From Thermosipho africanus Ob7 (GTDB lineage Bacteria > Thermotogota > Thermotogae > Thermotogales > Fervidobacteriaceae), in NCBI RefSeq assembly GCF_003351105.1, contig NZ_NKRG01000006.1, forward strand, positions 62,001 to 126,000: a stretch of DNA of 64,000 nt, written 5' to 3'. The notes below the pieces were generated by a model. It saw only the letters and a list, made by a program, of their open reading frames with translations, made no database searches and was not told the DNA's origin. Positions within the stretch are counted from its first letter, which is position 1, and every line of letters starts with the position of its first letter. Shown here in pieces: positions 23,756 through 32,149 of the stretch. Both the position numbers and the translations under genes were made by a program.

Positions 23756-24998
23756 TTTTTAATTCCTCCACCATTTTATCTAAGGCTTCATCGATTGACA
23801 TTTGTCCTGTTACACCAGCAAGCCAGTAAGTTCTAATCACATTTGAAACTTCTGGATAATTTTCGATTCTAGGTCTGCTTATAGCATATTTCATAGATTC
23901 GAATATTCCTTCAAACCATGGTCTATCTTTTGCAAGTTCAGGATCTTTTAGTAAATCTACTCTTGCTGGAGTCATTCCTACTTTAACTAATTCTTTTCCA
24001 GCCTTATACGATGACCACCAGTATGCAAATTCTGCAGCTGCTTCTTTGTTTTTAGAAGCTTTTGGAATTCCAAGAACCCAGGCGCCTCTAACTGCTGCTC
24101 TTCTAATATCACCAGATGGTGGAGCTGAATAAATGATATTACCAACAACCATAGACTTATCAGGATTTTCATGATCAGGAATTATTGCTGGCCATTGGAA
24201 CATTGAAAAGACTTTACCTTGGTTAAATGCGGCAATTCTTTCTGAGTGACCATAGTTATTTGCGCCTTCAGGAGCGTACTTTAATAATTCTTTATACATT
24301 TCCATTGCCTTTTTTGCTCTTTCTTTGTTTAGAACAACACGATATTTTCCGGTTTCCTTGTCAAACATAATAGGTGTGGTACCATATGCTTCAAACATCA
24401 TCATAGCTTCACAAGTAGAACCTTCTGTTGATTTTGTAAATGGAGCAAATCCATATATCCCTTTTTTCTTTAAAAATTTTGCCATATCAAGCAGTGCTTC
24501 AAATGTCTGTGGAACCATCATTTCGTATCCATATTCTTTCATAAATTCATCTTTGTACTTTTCTATTATGTCTTTTCTTGTCATCCATACATAGACGTTA
24601 CCATTAATTGGAAGCCCAACAATTACATCTCTTAATACAGCTGCTTTAAACGTTTCTTCCAGAATAACGTTTAAATCTGGTTTTTCATAATACTTTCCTT
24701 TTGGCCATTTGTCATATGGTTCAAGTAATTTACCAATTTGTGGAACGTAAGGTTCATCAACGGCAACTATATCATACTGTGTAGAATTGCTAGATACACC
24801 AACTGCAATTTTTTGAAGGACATTTCCGGAAGGTACTAATTCCATTTCCACTCTAATTCCAGTTGCTTTTTCAAATTCTGGAAGTTTTTCAAGAACGGCT
24901 CTGGTCAATGCATCATCCCAAACTAAAACCCTTATTGTAGGCCCTGCAAAAAGACTTACGACTAATACGAGCAGCGTTAAAAACAACACCTTTTTCAC
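23739..24998 (-). CDS. ABC importer solute-binding protein (family 1), candidate sulfoquinovose binder
   Basis: A 419-residue secreted protein. The signal peptide is MKKVLFLTLLVLVVSLFAGP. The mature part starts TIRVLVWDDALTRAVLEKL and has the family 1 pattern with YDIVAVDEPYVPQIG and ADEVGKEL-like C-terminal helices (GMTPARVDLLKDPELAKDRP). It would capture the sugar outside the cytoplasmic membrane and pass it to the two permeases. First gene of the operon, GTG start with AAGGGGGG ribosome site, behind tandem LacI-type operators. The ligand is inferred only from the operon content. Confidence 0.8.
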   Translation of the reverse strand: MKKVLFLTLLVLVVSLFAGPTIRVLVWDDALTRAVLEKLPEFEKATGIRVEMELVPSGNVLQKIAVGVSSNSTQYDIVAVDEPYVPQIGKLLEPYDKWPKGKYYEKPDLNVILEETFKAAVLRDVIVGLPINGNVYVWMTRKDIIEKYKDEFMKEYGYEMMVPQTFEALLDMAKFLKKKGIYGFAPFTKSTEGSTCEAMMMFEAYGTTPIMFDKETGKYRVVLNKERAKKAMEMYKELLKYAPEGANNYGHSERIAAFNQGKVFSMFQWPAIIPDHENPDKSMVVGNIIYSAPPSGDIRRAAVRGAWVLGIPKASKNKEAAAEFAYWWSSYKAGKELVKVGMTPARVDLLKDPELAKDRPWFEGIFESMKYAISRPRIENYPEVSNVIRTYWLAGVTGQMSIDEALDKMVEELKNVVEK

Positions 24999-25021
24999 AA
25001 CAATCCCCCCTTAAAATGGTA

Positions 25022-25048
25022 TGATAACGTTATCTGATAACGTTATCA
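25022..25048. promoter_or_regulatory. Tandem LacI-type operators, GATAACGTTATC
   Basis: Two perfect 12-base palindromes GATAACGTTATC at 25023-25034 and 25036-25047, with 13 bases between centres, lie 24 bases before the start of the first operon gene. The central CG and overall form match LacI/GalR-family sites. I did not see further copies in the window. Confidence 0.8.
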
Positions 25049-25162
25049 CACATATATTAACACTTTTATAAAATATTTTTTAAATGTAATTTTATACCAA
25101 TGAAGATAATTTTTTATAGATATTCTTAAATGTTTGAAAAAATCTTTTGGTTTTGGAATGAT

Positions 25163-25193
25163 AAAAAAGAAAGCTCCGGATTGCGGGGCTTTT
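25163..25193 (-). terminator. Terminator of the aldo/keto reductase gene
   Basis: On the minus strand AAAGCCCCG, loop, CGGAGCTTT and then CTTTTTTAT. It begins at the stop codon of the upstream gene and separates it from the sulfoquinovose operon. Confidence 0.75.
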
Positions 25194-26131
25194 CACCAAG
25201 GAAGTGGATTAGGGGCTATTTCATTGTCATATAATTCTTCATACTTTTTCACTTTCTCTATATCCATTTTAATATCGCTTGCTTTTAGATTTTCTTTTAA
25301 TTGTTCAATATTTTTACTGCCAACAGCTATAGTTGAAATTGCATCGTAAGATAGAATAAAACTTAAAGCCTCATGGACCATTGAAACATTTTCACCTTTT
25401 ATTTTTCTTACTTTTTCAACTAACATTGCACGCCTTTCTATATCATTTACACTCCATCTACTTCTTATGCCTGTAAAACGACTGTTTTTGTTGTGCTTTC
25501 CAGTTAACCACCCTGAATCAAGGGGAACTTTTACAATTACTGCATACTCTTTTTCCTTCAACTTATTAAATGATTTTCTTACATCTTGAAAGAAAATATT
25601 AAAAAGAATTTCTACAACTTCGCTATAGGTTCTTTCTATTAACCTATCAACTTCTTTTGAAAAATCGAGAGATGCACCATATGCTTTAATTAGACCTTCG
25701 GATTTCATCTTTTCTAACACTTTAAATTGCTCGCTTTTTTGATCAAGTAATTCTAATGGCGGATTGTGCAATATAACAGAATCAAGATAATCTGTTTTTA
25801 GTTTTTTTAAACTATTTTCTATTGTTTTTTGAATTACATAAGGGTCGAAGCCATTTTCTAACCCTGGTACATGTCCAACTTTTGTGTTAATCACTATTTT
25901 TTCTCTGTTAAAATCTTTTAAGGCTTCGCCTAAAATCATTTCACTTTTTCCTTCTGCATAATTTGGAGCAGTATCAAAAAAATTACAACCTAGTTCAACT
26001 GCGGTATGAACTAAATTTATAGCCTCTTCATATTTTGGGCCATCCCAGTCTTTTTCATTACCAAGTTGCCATGCTCCAAATCCAATTTCAGATACTAATT
26101 TTTCACTTTTTCCATATTTTCTATAATTCAT
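25193..26131 (-). CDS. Aldo/keto reductase
   Basis: A 312-residue NADPH-dependent reductase of the AKR fold. The catalytic set is visible: Asp and Tyr in FFDTAPNYAEG, Lys in VINTKVGH, His in SVILHNPP. The cofactor end is ISTIAVGSKNIEQL. The start at 26131 is chosen for its GGAGATGAT. The gene has its own terminator and a gap before the sulfoquinovose operon, so a role there is possible but not shown. The substrate is unknown; sugar or keto-acid reduction is common in the family. Confidence 0.82.
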   Translation of the reverse strand: MNYRKYGKSEKLVSEIGFGAWQLGNEKDWDGPKYEEAINLVHTAVELGCNFFDTAPNYAEGKSEMILGEALKDFNREKIVINTKVGHVPGLENGFDPYVIQKTIENSLKKLKTDYLDSVILHNPPLELLDQKSEQFKVLEKMKSEGLIKAYGASLDFSKEVDRLIERTYSEVVEILFNIFFQDVRKSFNKLKEKEYAVIVKVPLDSGWLTGKHNKNSRFTGIRSRWSVNDIERRAMLVEKVRKIKGENVSMVHEALSFILSYDAISTIAVGSKNIEQLKENLKASDIKMDIEKVKKYEELYDNEIAPNPLPW

Positions 26132-26330
26132 AATATCATCTCCTTCTGTTTTCTTTTTAAGTTTCTTACAAAATATTATCATATCAACTATATAAATATT
26201 ATTTCTCATATTCTTAGTTATAAACAGTAAGCAAAAGTATTTTTCATTTATTTGTATTTATATTTAAAAAATTGAGTTTCAAAACTTTTTTTTATGTAAA
26301 TAATTACATTGATATAGTTAAATTGTGTTA

Positions 26331-26357
26331 AGAAATAAAGATTTTGTCTTTATTTCT
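26331..26357. promoter_or_regulatory. Inverted repeat before the oligosaccharide ABC operon
   Basis: AGAAATAAAGA at 26331-26341 and TCTTTATTTCT at 26347-26357 form perfect 11-base arms around TTTTG, ending 22 bases before the ATG at 26380. It could be an operator for the LacI protein encoded at the operon end, or a leader hairpin. A second weak inverted repeat, ATGTAA/TTACAT, lies at 26294-26309. The rest of 26132-26330 shows nothing else. Confidence 0.45.
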
Positions 26358-26379
26358 AGAAAATCAAGGAGGTGAAAGG

Positions 26380-28197
26380 ATGAAAAAGCTTTTTGGGATT
26401 TTATTAGTTTTTATTATTTCTTTATCAGTATTTTCTCAAGTTCCTCTTCCAAGAAATGAAACTATTTACGTTGCAGGAGGTCTTTGGGGACCGGCAACAA
26501 CTTGGAATTTGTATGCGCCACAGAGTACTTGGGGAACCCAACAATTTTTGTATTTGCCCCCATATCTTTATGATCTTGGAAAAGACGCATGGCTACCTTT
26601 AATTGCCGAAAGTTATGAATTTGTAGATTCAAAGACACTTAGATTGAAGATAAGAGATGAGGCAAGGTGGAGCGACGGAAGGCCAATAGATGCACAAGAT
26701 TTTATTTACACATTTGAACTTACCAAGAAAATGGGAGTTGGACCAGGTCTTGCTTGGGAGAATTACATTGAATCTATTAAGGCTATAAATGCCAAGGTTG
26801 TAGAATTCAAGATTAAAGAAGATAATGTAAATTATTTCCAATTTATTAACTATGCTTTGACAACAATTCCTGTACCAGAACATGTTTACAAAAAAATTGA
26901 AGAAAGTGGAGAAAGTATAAAGGATTGGATAAATAATAATCCAGAACAGCAAGTTGTTTCAGGTCCATACAAACTTTATCATTCAGATCCTAATATAGTT
27001 GTCTATGAAAGAATAGATGATTGGTGGGGTAAAGATATATTTGGACTACCAGCTCCAAAATATATAGCACATGTTATTTACAAAGATAATCCTGTTGCAA
27101 GTCTTGCTCTTGAAAGAGGAGAAGTTGACTGGGCAGGACTATTTATTCCAAGTGTATGGGATCTTTGGGAAAAGAAAAAATTACCAATTGGTACATGGTA
27201 TAAGAAAGAACCATATTTCTTACCTGATGGAGTTGGATTCCTTTATATAAACAATACGAAAGAACCTCTTAACAATCCTGCTGTTAAAAAAGCCATTGCA
27301 TTTGCAATTCCATACAATGATATGTTAAAGAAAGCATATTTTGGATATGGAAAACAAGCACATCCATCAATGGTTATTGATTTGTTTGAACCAAACAAAC
27401 AATACATTGATTATGATCTTGCAAGAAAAGTATGGGGAACTGAAGATGGTAGAGTGCCAACAGATTTAAAGATGGCAGAAAAGATTCTGGATGAAGCTGG
27501 ATTTAAGAAAGGTCCAGATGGAATAAGAGTTTCCCCAGATGGAAAAAAACTAGGAACATATACAATATCTGTTCCATATGGTTGGTCGGACTGGATGATG
27601 ATGTGTGAAATGATTGCAAAGAATTTAAGAGAAATTGGAATTGATGTTAGAACAGAATTTCCAGACTTTTCAGTTTGGGCAGATAAAATGACAAAAGGTA
27701 CTTTTGATCTTATAATTTCCTGGAGTGTTGGACCAGGATTTGATCACCCATACAACATTTACAGATTTGTTGGTGATTACAGACTTACAAGCCCTGTTGG
27801 AGTTTCAAATTGGGCAGGAGACTGGGAAAGGTATAAAAACGAAGAAGTTATGGAATTGTTAGATACCGCTGTAAGAACTCTTGATCCAGAACAAAGGAAA
27901 CAAGCATACTTTAAGATTCAAAAGATTTTCTATGAAAATATGCCAAGTATACCAGCATTCTATACTGCACACTGGTATGAATTCTCAAATAAATATTGGG
28001 CAAATTGGCCAACAGAAGATAATCCATACTGGTACAGACCTTCTCCATTCCATGTAAATACATTACCAACATTGTTTGGTATTTCTCCAGCAAACAACCC
28101 AAAACCAGTACCAACCTGGTTTAATACTACCGAAAATGGAGGATATCTTGTTCCAACTAAAGAAATATTTGAAGATTTACAAAATGCATCTAAGTAA
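26380..28197 (+). CDS. ABC importer solute-binding protein, family 5
   Basis: A 605-residue secreted protein with signal peptide MKKLFGILLVFIISLSVFSQ. It has the family 5 (OppA/DppA) layout: LRLKIRDEARWSDGRPIDAQDFIYTFEL, VVSGPYKL and a long C-terminal lobe ending KYWANWPTEDNPYW. In Thermotogales such proteins often bind cello-, manno- or xylo-oligosaccharides rather than peptides. The GH1 glycosidase downstream makes an oligosaccharide ligand likely. I chose the ATG at 26380 because AAGGAGGTG precedes it. A hairpin follows the stop. Confidence 0.85.
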   Translation: MKKLFGILLVFIISLSVFSQVPLPRNETIYVAGGLWGPATTWNLYAPQSTWGTQQFLYLPPYLYDLGKDAWLPLIAESYEFVDSKTLRLKIRDEARWSDGRPIDAQDFIYTFELTKKMGVGPGLAWENYIESIKAINAKVVEFKIKEDNVNYFQFINYALTTIPVPEHVYKKIEESGESIKDWINNNPEQQVVSGPYKLYHSDPNIVVYERIDDWWGKDIFGLPAPKYIAHVIYKDNPVASLALERGEVDWAGLFIPSVWDLWEKKKLPIGTWYKKEPYFLPDGVGFLYINNTKEPLNNPAVKKAIAFAIPYNDMLKKAYFGYGKQAHPSMVIDLFEPNKQYIDYDLARKVWGTEDGRVPTDLKMAEKILDEAGFKKGPDGIRVSPDGKKLGTYTISVPYGWSDWMMMCEMIAKNLREIGIDVRTEFPDFSVWADKMTKGTFDLIISWSVGPGFDHPYNIYRFVGDYRLTSPVGVSNWAGDWERYKNEEVMELLDTAVRTLDPEQRKQAYFKIQKIFYENMPSIPAFYTAHWYEFSNKYWANWPTEDNPYWYRPSPFHVNTLPTLFGISPANNPKPVPTWFNTTENGGYLVPTKEIFEDLQNASK

Positions 28198-28240
28198 TAT
28201 AATTTCCACCCCTGCTTTGTCAGGGGTGGATTATATCCAG
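28194..28240 (+). other. Intercistronic hairpin after the binding-protein gene
   Basis: CCACCCCTG, loop CTTTGT, CAGGGGTGG, extended by TATAAT/ATTATA with a two-base bulge. No T run follows, so it is more likely an mRNA-protecting 3' stem than a strong terminator. It would allow more binding protein than permease. Confidence 0.6.
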
Positions 28241-28260
28241 AAGTGAGGAGTGGTAGATAG

Positions 28261-29277
28261 ATGTTTTCAAAGCAAATGTGGAAGTACCTTTTTAGGAAAT
28301 TGATTTTTCTTTTAATAACTTACATAATTGCTACTACAATTGTCTTTTTGCTTCCAAGGATAATTCCTGGAAATCCTCTCTCACAAATACTTTCTAGGTT
28401 ATCACAAGTTGCTCAAGCAAACCCTGAATCTATTAGAGCAGCTGAGAAAAATTTAATGGAAGAATTTGGATTTGGCAAGCCATGGTATATTCAATACTTT
28501 GATTTTATTATAAAAGCATTGAGTGGAGATTTAGGAACATCTATTTCATATTATCCTAGAAAGGTTTTGGACCTAATTATACCAGTATTACCTTGGACTT
28601 TGATTTTGCTTCTTCCAGCAACAATAACTGCTTGGTTTTTGGGGAATAGTCTTGGTGCAAAGGCAGGTTATCGAAGAAATAGTTGGATTGATAAAGGAGT
28701 TTTAACGACTTCGTTGATTGTTTCTCAAATACCATATTATTGGCTTGGAATGATTTTGATTTACTTTTTCGGAGTACAACTTGGTATTTTACCAGTTGGA
28801 GGAGCTTATACTCAAGGACATTTTCCAAGCTTTACATGGAGTTTCTTCTTTGATGCTTTAAAACATTATATTTTGCCATTTTCATCAATTGTTATATCTG
28901 CAATGGGTGGCTGGGCGATTGGTATGAGATTAATGGTAATTTATGAACTTGGAAACGATTACGTTAGATTTTCTGAAGCACTTGGTATGAAAGATAAAAG
29001 AATCTATAGATACGTTTTTAGGAATTCACTTTTACCTCAAATTACTGGACTTGCTTTAAGCTTAGGCGGTGCATTAGGTGGAGCACTTATAACTGAAATT
29101 ATTTTTAATTATCCTGGTACAGGCTTTTTATTGTTTAAAGCTTTAACGACACTTGATTATCCCCTTATTCAAGGTATATTTGTGATTTTAATAGCCGCTA
29201 TTTATCTAGCAAATTTTGTTGTTGATTTTGTTTATGCCTTAATTGATCCAAGAATAAGATTAGGTCAGGAGGAATGA
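28261..29277 (+). CDS. ABC importer permease, DppB/OppB type
   Basis: A 338-residue inner membrane protein with six main helices. It shows the N-terminal ATTIVFLLPRIIPGNPLSQ of this family, the loop EALGMKDKRIYRYVFRNSLLPQITGLALSLGG and the end DFVYALIDPRIRLG. It forms the channel with the next gene product. The gene follows the binding protein after 63 bases that hold a hairpin. Confidence 0.88.
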   Translation: MFSKQMWKYLFRKLIFLLITYIIATTIVFLLPRIIPGNPLSQILSRLSQVAQANPESIRAAEKNLMEEFGFGKPWYIQYFDFIIKALSGDLGTSISYYPRKVLDLIIPVLPWTLILLLPATITAWFLGNSLGAKAGYRRNSWIDKGVLTTSLIVSQIPYYWLGMILIYFFGVQLGILPVGGAYTQGHFPSFTWSFFFDALKHYILPFSSIVISAMGGWAIGMRLMVIYELGNDYVRFSEALGMKDKRIYRYVFRNSLLPQITGLALSLGGALGGALITEIIFNYPGTGFLLFKALTTLDYPLIQGIFVILIAAIYLANFVVDFVYALIDPRIRLGQEE

Positions 29278-29280
29278 GAA

Positions 29281-30123
29281 ATGTTTAAAACTATGTTTAA
29301 ACCTCTTTTTAAAAGTAAGAAATTCATAATCGGCCTTATAATATTTTTCATTTTCCTTGCTTTGGGGATTTTAGGGCCAGTTATATATAGAGTTGATCCA
29401 ACTGAAATGACGTGGGATTTTGAACAACCACCATCAAGTGTTCATCCTCTAGGTACAGATACATATGGAAGAGATATATTAGCACAATTGCTACATGGAA
29501 TACGTGCTTCTTTATATGTAGGATTTTTAGCGTCTATAATTTCGCTAGTTATAGGAACGATTGTAGGAACTTTTTCAGCCGTAAAAAGAGGAATAGTAGA
29601 TGATCTTTTAATGTCATTTACTAATATTGTACTTACCACGCCATCAGTATTAATAGCAATTTTGATTGCAAGTTACTTAAATGTTAGAAGTCTAGAAGTA
29701 ATTGCACTTATCTTAGGTTTATTCCAGTGGCCGTGGTTTGCAAGGGCAATAAGGGCACAGCTTATGAGTGTTTTGTCAAGGGAGTATGTATACCTTTCAA
29801 GAATGGCAGGATATTCAGATTTTAGACTGATAATTGAGGATTTAATTCCAACTATTGCAACATATGCGTTTATGTCTTTTGTTCTATTTATAAATGGAGG
29901 AATTATGGGAGAGGCAAGTTTAAGTCTTATTGGGCTTGGACCAACTCAAGGAATCTCCCTCGGAATAATGCTGCAATGGGCAGTTATGATGGATGCGATG
30001 AGACGTGGTCTTTGGTGGTGGTTTGTTCCACCTGGAATTGCAATTGTTGCTGTAACAACTTCATTGTTGATTATTAGTACTGCCATGGATGAGGTATTTA
30101 ATCCAAGGTTGAGGGAGGAATGA
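29281..30123 (+). CDS. ABC importer permease, DppC/OppC type
   Basis: A 280-residue inner membrane protein. HPLGTDTYGRDILAQLLHGIRASLYVGF is the DppC hallmark, and SRMAGYSDFRLIIEDLIPT is the ATPase-coupling loop. It ends DEVFNPRLREE. It starts three bases after the previous gene and overlaps the next by four bases. Confidence 0.88.
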   Translation: MFKTMFKPLFKSKKFIIGLIIFFIFLALGILGPVIYRVDPTEMTWDFEQPPSSVHPLGTDTYGRDILAQLLHGIRASLYVGFLASIISLVIGTIVGTFSAVKRGIVDDLLMSFTNIVLTTPSVLIAILIASYLNVRSLEVIALILGLFQWPWFARAIRAQLMSVLSREYVYLSRMAGYSDFRLIIEDLIPTIATYAFMSFVLFINGGIMGEASLSLIGLGPTQGISLGIMLQWAVMMDAMRRGLWWWFVPPGIAIVAVTTSLLIISTAMDEVFNPRLREE

Positions 30124-31118
30124 TGATGTCTGATTCATTAGTTAAAATAGAAAATGTAAAAGCATATTACATGTTGAAGGACAAATATGTAAAAGCAGTT
30201 GATAATGTTTCTTTTGAGATAAAAGAAAATGAAGTTATTGGTGTTGTTGGAGAATCAGGTTGTGGTAAATCTACTCTTTCTAATATTTTGATGATGAATA
30301 TTATTAAACCACTTACGTTAATTGATGGAAAGATTCTTTTTAAAGTTGGTAATGATTATAAAGAGATTTCTTCAATGGAACGTGAACAGGTAAAGAAAGA
30401 GTTTTGGGGGAAAAAGATTGCACTGATACCGCAGGCAGCCATGAATGCCCTCATGCCAACTATTAAAATAGAAAAGTATATAGAACATCTTGCAGATGCT
30501 CATAACATTCCGAAAAAAGAATTTTTAAAAAAAGCCAAGGAGAGATTTGAAAAAGTTGATTTAGATCCAATGTGGTTAAAGAGATTTCCTTTTGAGCTAA
30601 GTGGTGGTATGAAACAACGTGCAGTTATTGCAATTGCAACCTTGTTAGATCCTGATTTATTAATTGCGGATGAACCTACATCTGCTTTGGATGTAGTAAA
30701 TCAAAAAATGTTTTTAAAAATTTTAATGGAAATGAAAAGACAAGGAATTGTAAAGAGTATTATTTTTGTTACACATGATATTGCTACAATAAGGCAAATT
30801 GCAGATAGAATGCTTGTTATGTATGCTGGAAAGATTATGGAAATTTCTCCTATTGATCAAATTGTTGAAAAACCTTTAAATCCATATACACAGGGACTTT
30901 TAAATTCTGTTTTAACACCTGAACCGGAGATAAAAAAGAGGGGCATTTCAACAATTCCAGGTGCTCCTCCAAATTTAATTGAGCCTCCAAAGGGCTGTAG
31001 ATTTCATCCAAGGTGTCCACATGCAATGGATATATGTAGAGAAAAAGAACCTCAATTTAAAGAAATAGAGCCCGGAAGAAAAGTTGCTTGCTTTTTATAT
31101 TCGGAGGAGAGAGCATGA
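30120..31118 (+). CDS. ABC importer ATPase, DppD/OppD type
   Basis: A 332-residue ATPase. Walker A is GESGCGKS, the signature is LSGGMKQRAVIA, Walker B is LLIADEPTSALD, and the switch His is in FVTHDIA. The C-terminal oligopeptide-transporter tail (PPKGCRFHPRCPHAMDICREKEP) carries four Cys-type residues that in related proteins bind an iron-sulfur cluster. It forms a heterodimer with the next ATPase. Confidence 0.9.
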   Translation: MMMSDSLVKIENVKAYYMLKDKYVKAVDNVSFEIKENEVIGVVGESGCGKSTLSNILMMNIIKPLTLIDGKILFKVGNDYKEISSMEREQVKKEFWGKKIALIPQAAMNALMPTIKIEKYIEHLADAHNIPKKEFLKKAKERFEKVDLDPMWLKRFPFELSGGMKQRAVIAIATLLDPDLLIADEPTSALDVVNQKMFLKILMEMKRQGIVKSIIFVTHDIATIRQIADRMLVMYAGKIMEISPIDQIVEKPLNPYTQGLLNSVLTPEPEIKKRGISTIPGAPPNLIEPPKGCRFHPRCPHAMDICREKEPQFKEIEPGRKVACFLYSEERA

Positions 31119-31918
31119 GTAGACTTGTTGTAAAAAACTTATCGAAAACATTCTTAGTAGGTTTTTTTTCAAAAAGAAAAGTTGAAGCAGTAAAAAATGT
31201 ATCTTTTGAAGTAAAAGAAAATGAAATTGTTTCACTTGTTGGTGAAAGTGGTTCTGGAAAAAGTACAACTGCAAAGATGTTATTAAGATTAATGCCTCCA
31301 ACAGAGGGAGAAATTATTTTTGAAGGGAAAGAAATCTGGAAAGATATAAAAAATAATGATGAAGTAATAAATTTCAGGCGAAATTTGCATGCGGTTTTTC
31401 AGGATCCTTTTGCAAGTTATAATCCTTTTTATCCAGTTGAGAGAACCCTCTGGCAAGTTTTAAGACTAAAGGATAAAAACATTTCCAAAAAAGAAGGGCT
31501 TGAATTAATTAAAGAATCATTATTTAAAGTCGGCCTTGATCCCAAAGATGTTCTTGGAAAGTTTCCTCATCAAATCTCAGGTGGTCAAAAACAAAGGATT
31601 ATGATAGCAAGGTGTTGGTTGTTGAGACCAAGTTTTATAATAGCTGATGAACCGACATCTATGGTTGATGCTTCTTCAAGGGGAGGAATAATAAAGCTTT
31701 TAACAAAATTAAGAGATGAAGAAGGAACATCTATAATGTTTATAACCCATGACCTGGGACTTGCATATTATGTTTCAGACAGAATCTTTGTTATGAAAAG
31801 CGGTGAAATTGTTGAACAAGGAACACCAGATGAAGTTGTTTTAAATCCTAAGCATGAATATACGAAGCAGTTAATAGGAAGTATTCCAAAGCTTTACAAG
31901 AAGATGGAGGATATATAA
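31115..31918 (+). CDS. ABC importer ATPase, DppF/OppF type
   Basis: A 267-residue ATPase with Walker A GESGSGKS, HAVFQDPFASYNPFYPV as Q-loop, signature ISGGQKQRIMIA, Walker B FIIADEPTSMVD and switch ITHDLG. It lacks the Cys-rich tail of its partner. I chose the ATG at 31115, which overlaps the previous stop by four bases and has GGAGGAG before it. Confidence 0.9.
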   Translation: MSRLVVKNLSKTFLVGFFSKRKVEAVKNVSFEVKENEIVSLVGESGSGKSTTAKMLLRLMPPTEGEIIFEGKEIWKDIKNNDEVINFRRNLHAVFQDPFASYNPFYPVERTLWQVLRLKDKNISKKEGLELIKESLFKVGLDPKDVLGKFPHQISGGQKQRIMIARCWLLRPSFIIADEPTSMVDASSRGGIIKLLTKLRDEEGTSIMFITHDLGLAYYVSDRIFVMKSGEIVEQGTPDEVVLNPKHEYTKQLIGSIPKLYKKMEDI

Positions 31919-32118
31919 TGTTTTTTAAGTCTCTTATAACAATTTTTGTATGGGCTTTTATTTTAGAGCTCTTAACTTTAATTTATTATCTTTCAAATGG
32001 TCAGAGACCTTTTGAATTTTATTTAAATTTGTTTCTGCTTATTTTTACTTCTATATTTTTATTTTTCTTCGTTTTAAAAGAAAGGAAAAAGATGAAAGAT
32101 ATTGAAAAGGATGAGTAA
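31918..32118 (+). CDS. Small two-helix membrane protein
   Basis: A 66-residue protein with two hydrophobic segments (residues 3-23 and 35-54) and a charged tail KERKKMKDIEKDE. The ATG overlaps the stop of the ATPase gene and GGAGG lies just upstream, so it is part of the operon. I do not recognise a family. It might modify the transporter, but this is only from its place. Confidence 0.6.
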   Translation: MFFKSLITIFVWAFILELLTLIYYLSNGQRPFEFYLNLFLLIFTSIFLFFFVLKERKKMKDIEKDE

Positions 32119-32149
32119 TTGTTCCTTACGAGTGAATGGAGGTGAAAAA

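Noticed and set aside
12227-24998. Reading the operon as a xylan or ordinary pentose utilisation cluster
   Set aside because: The GH31 keeps the YihQ sulfonate residues and the RpiB-like enzyme lacks phosphate-binding residues; xylose genes such as xylA and xylB are absent.
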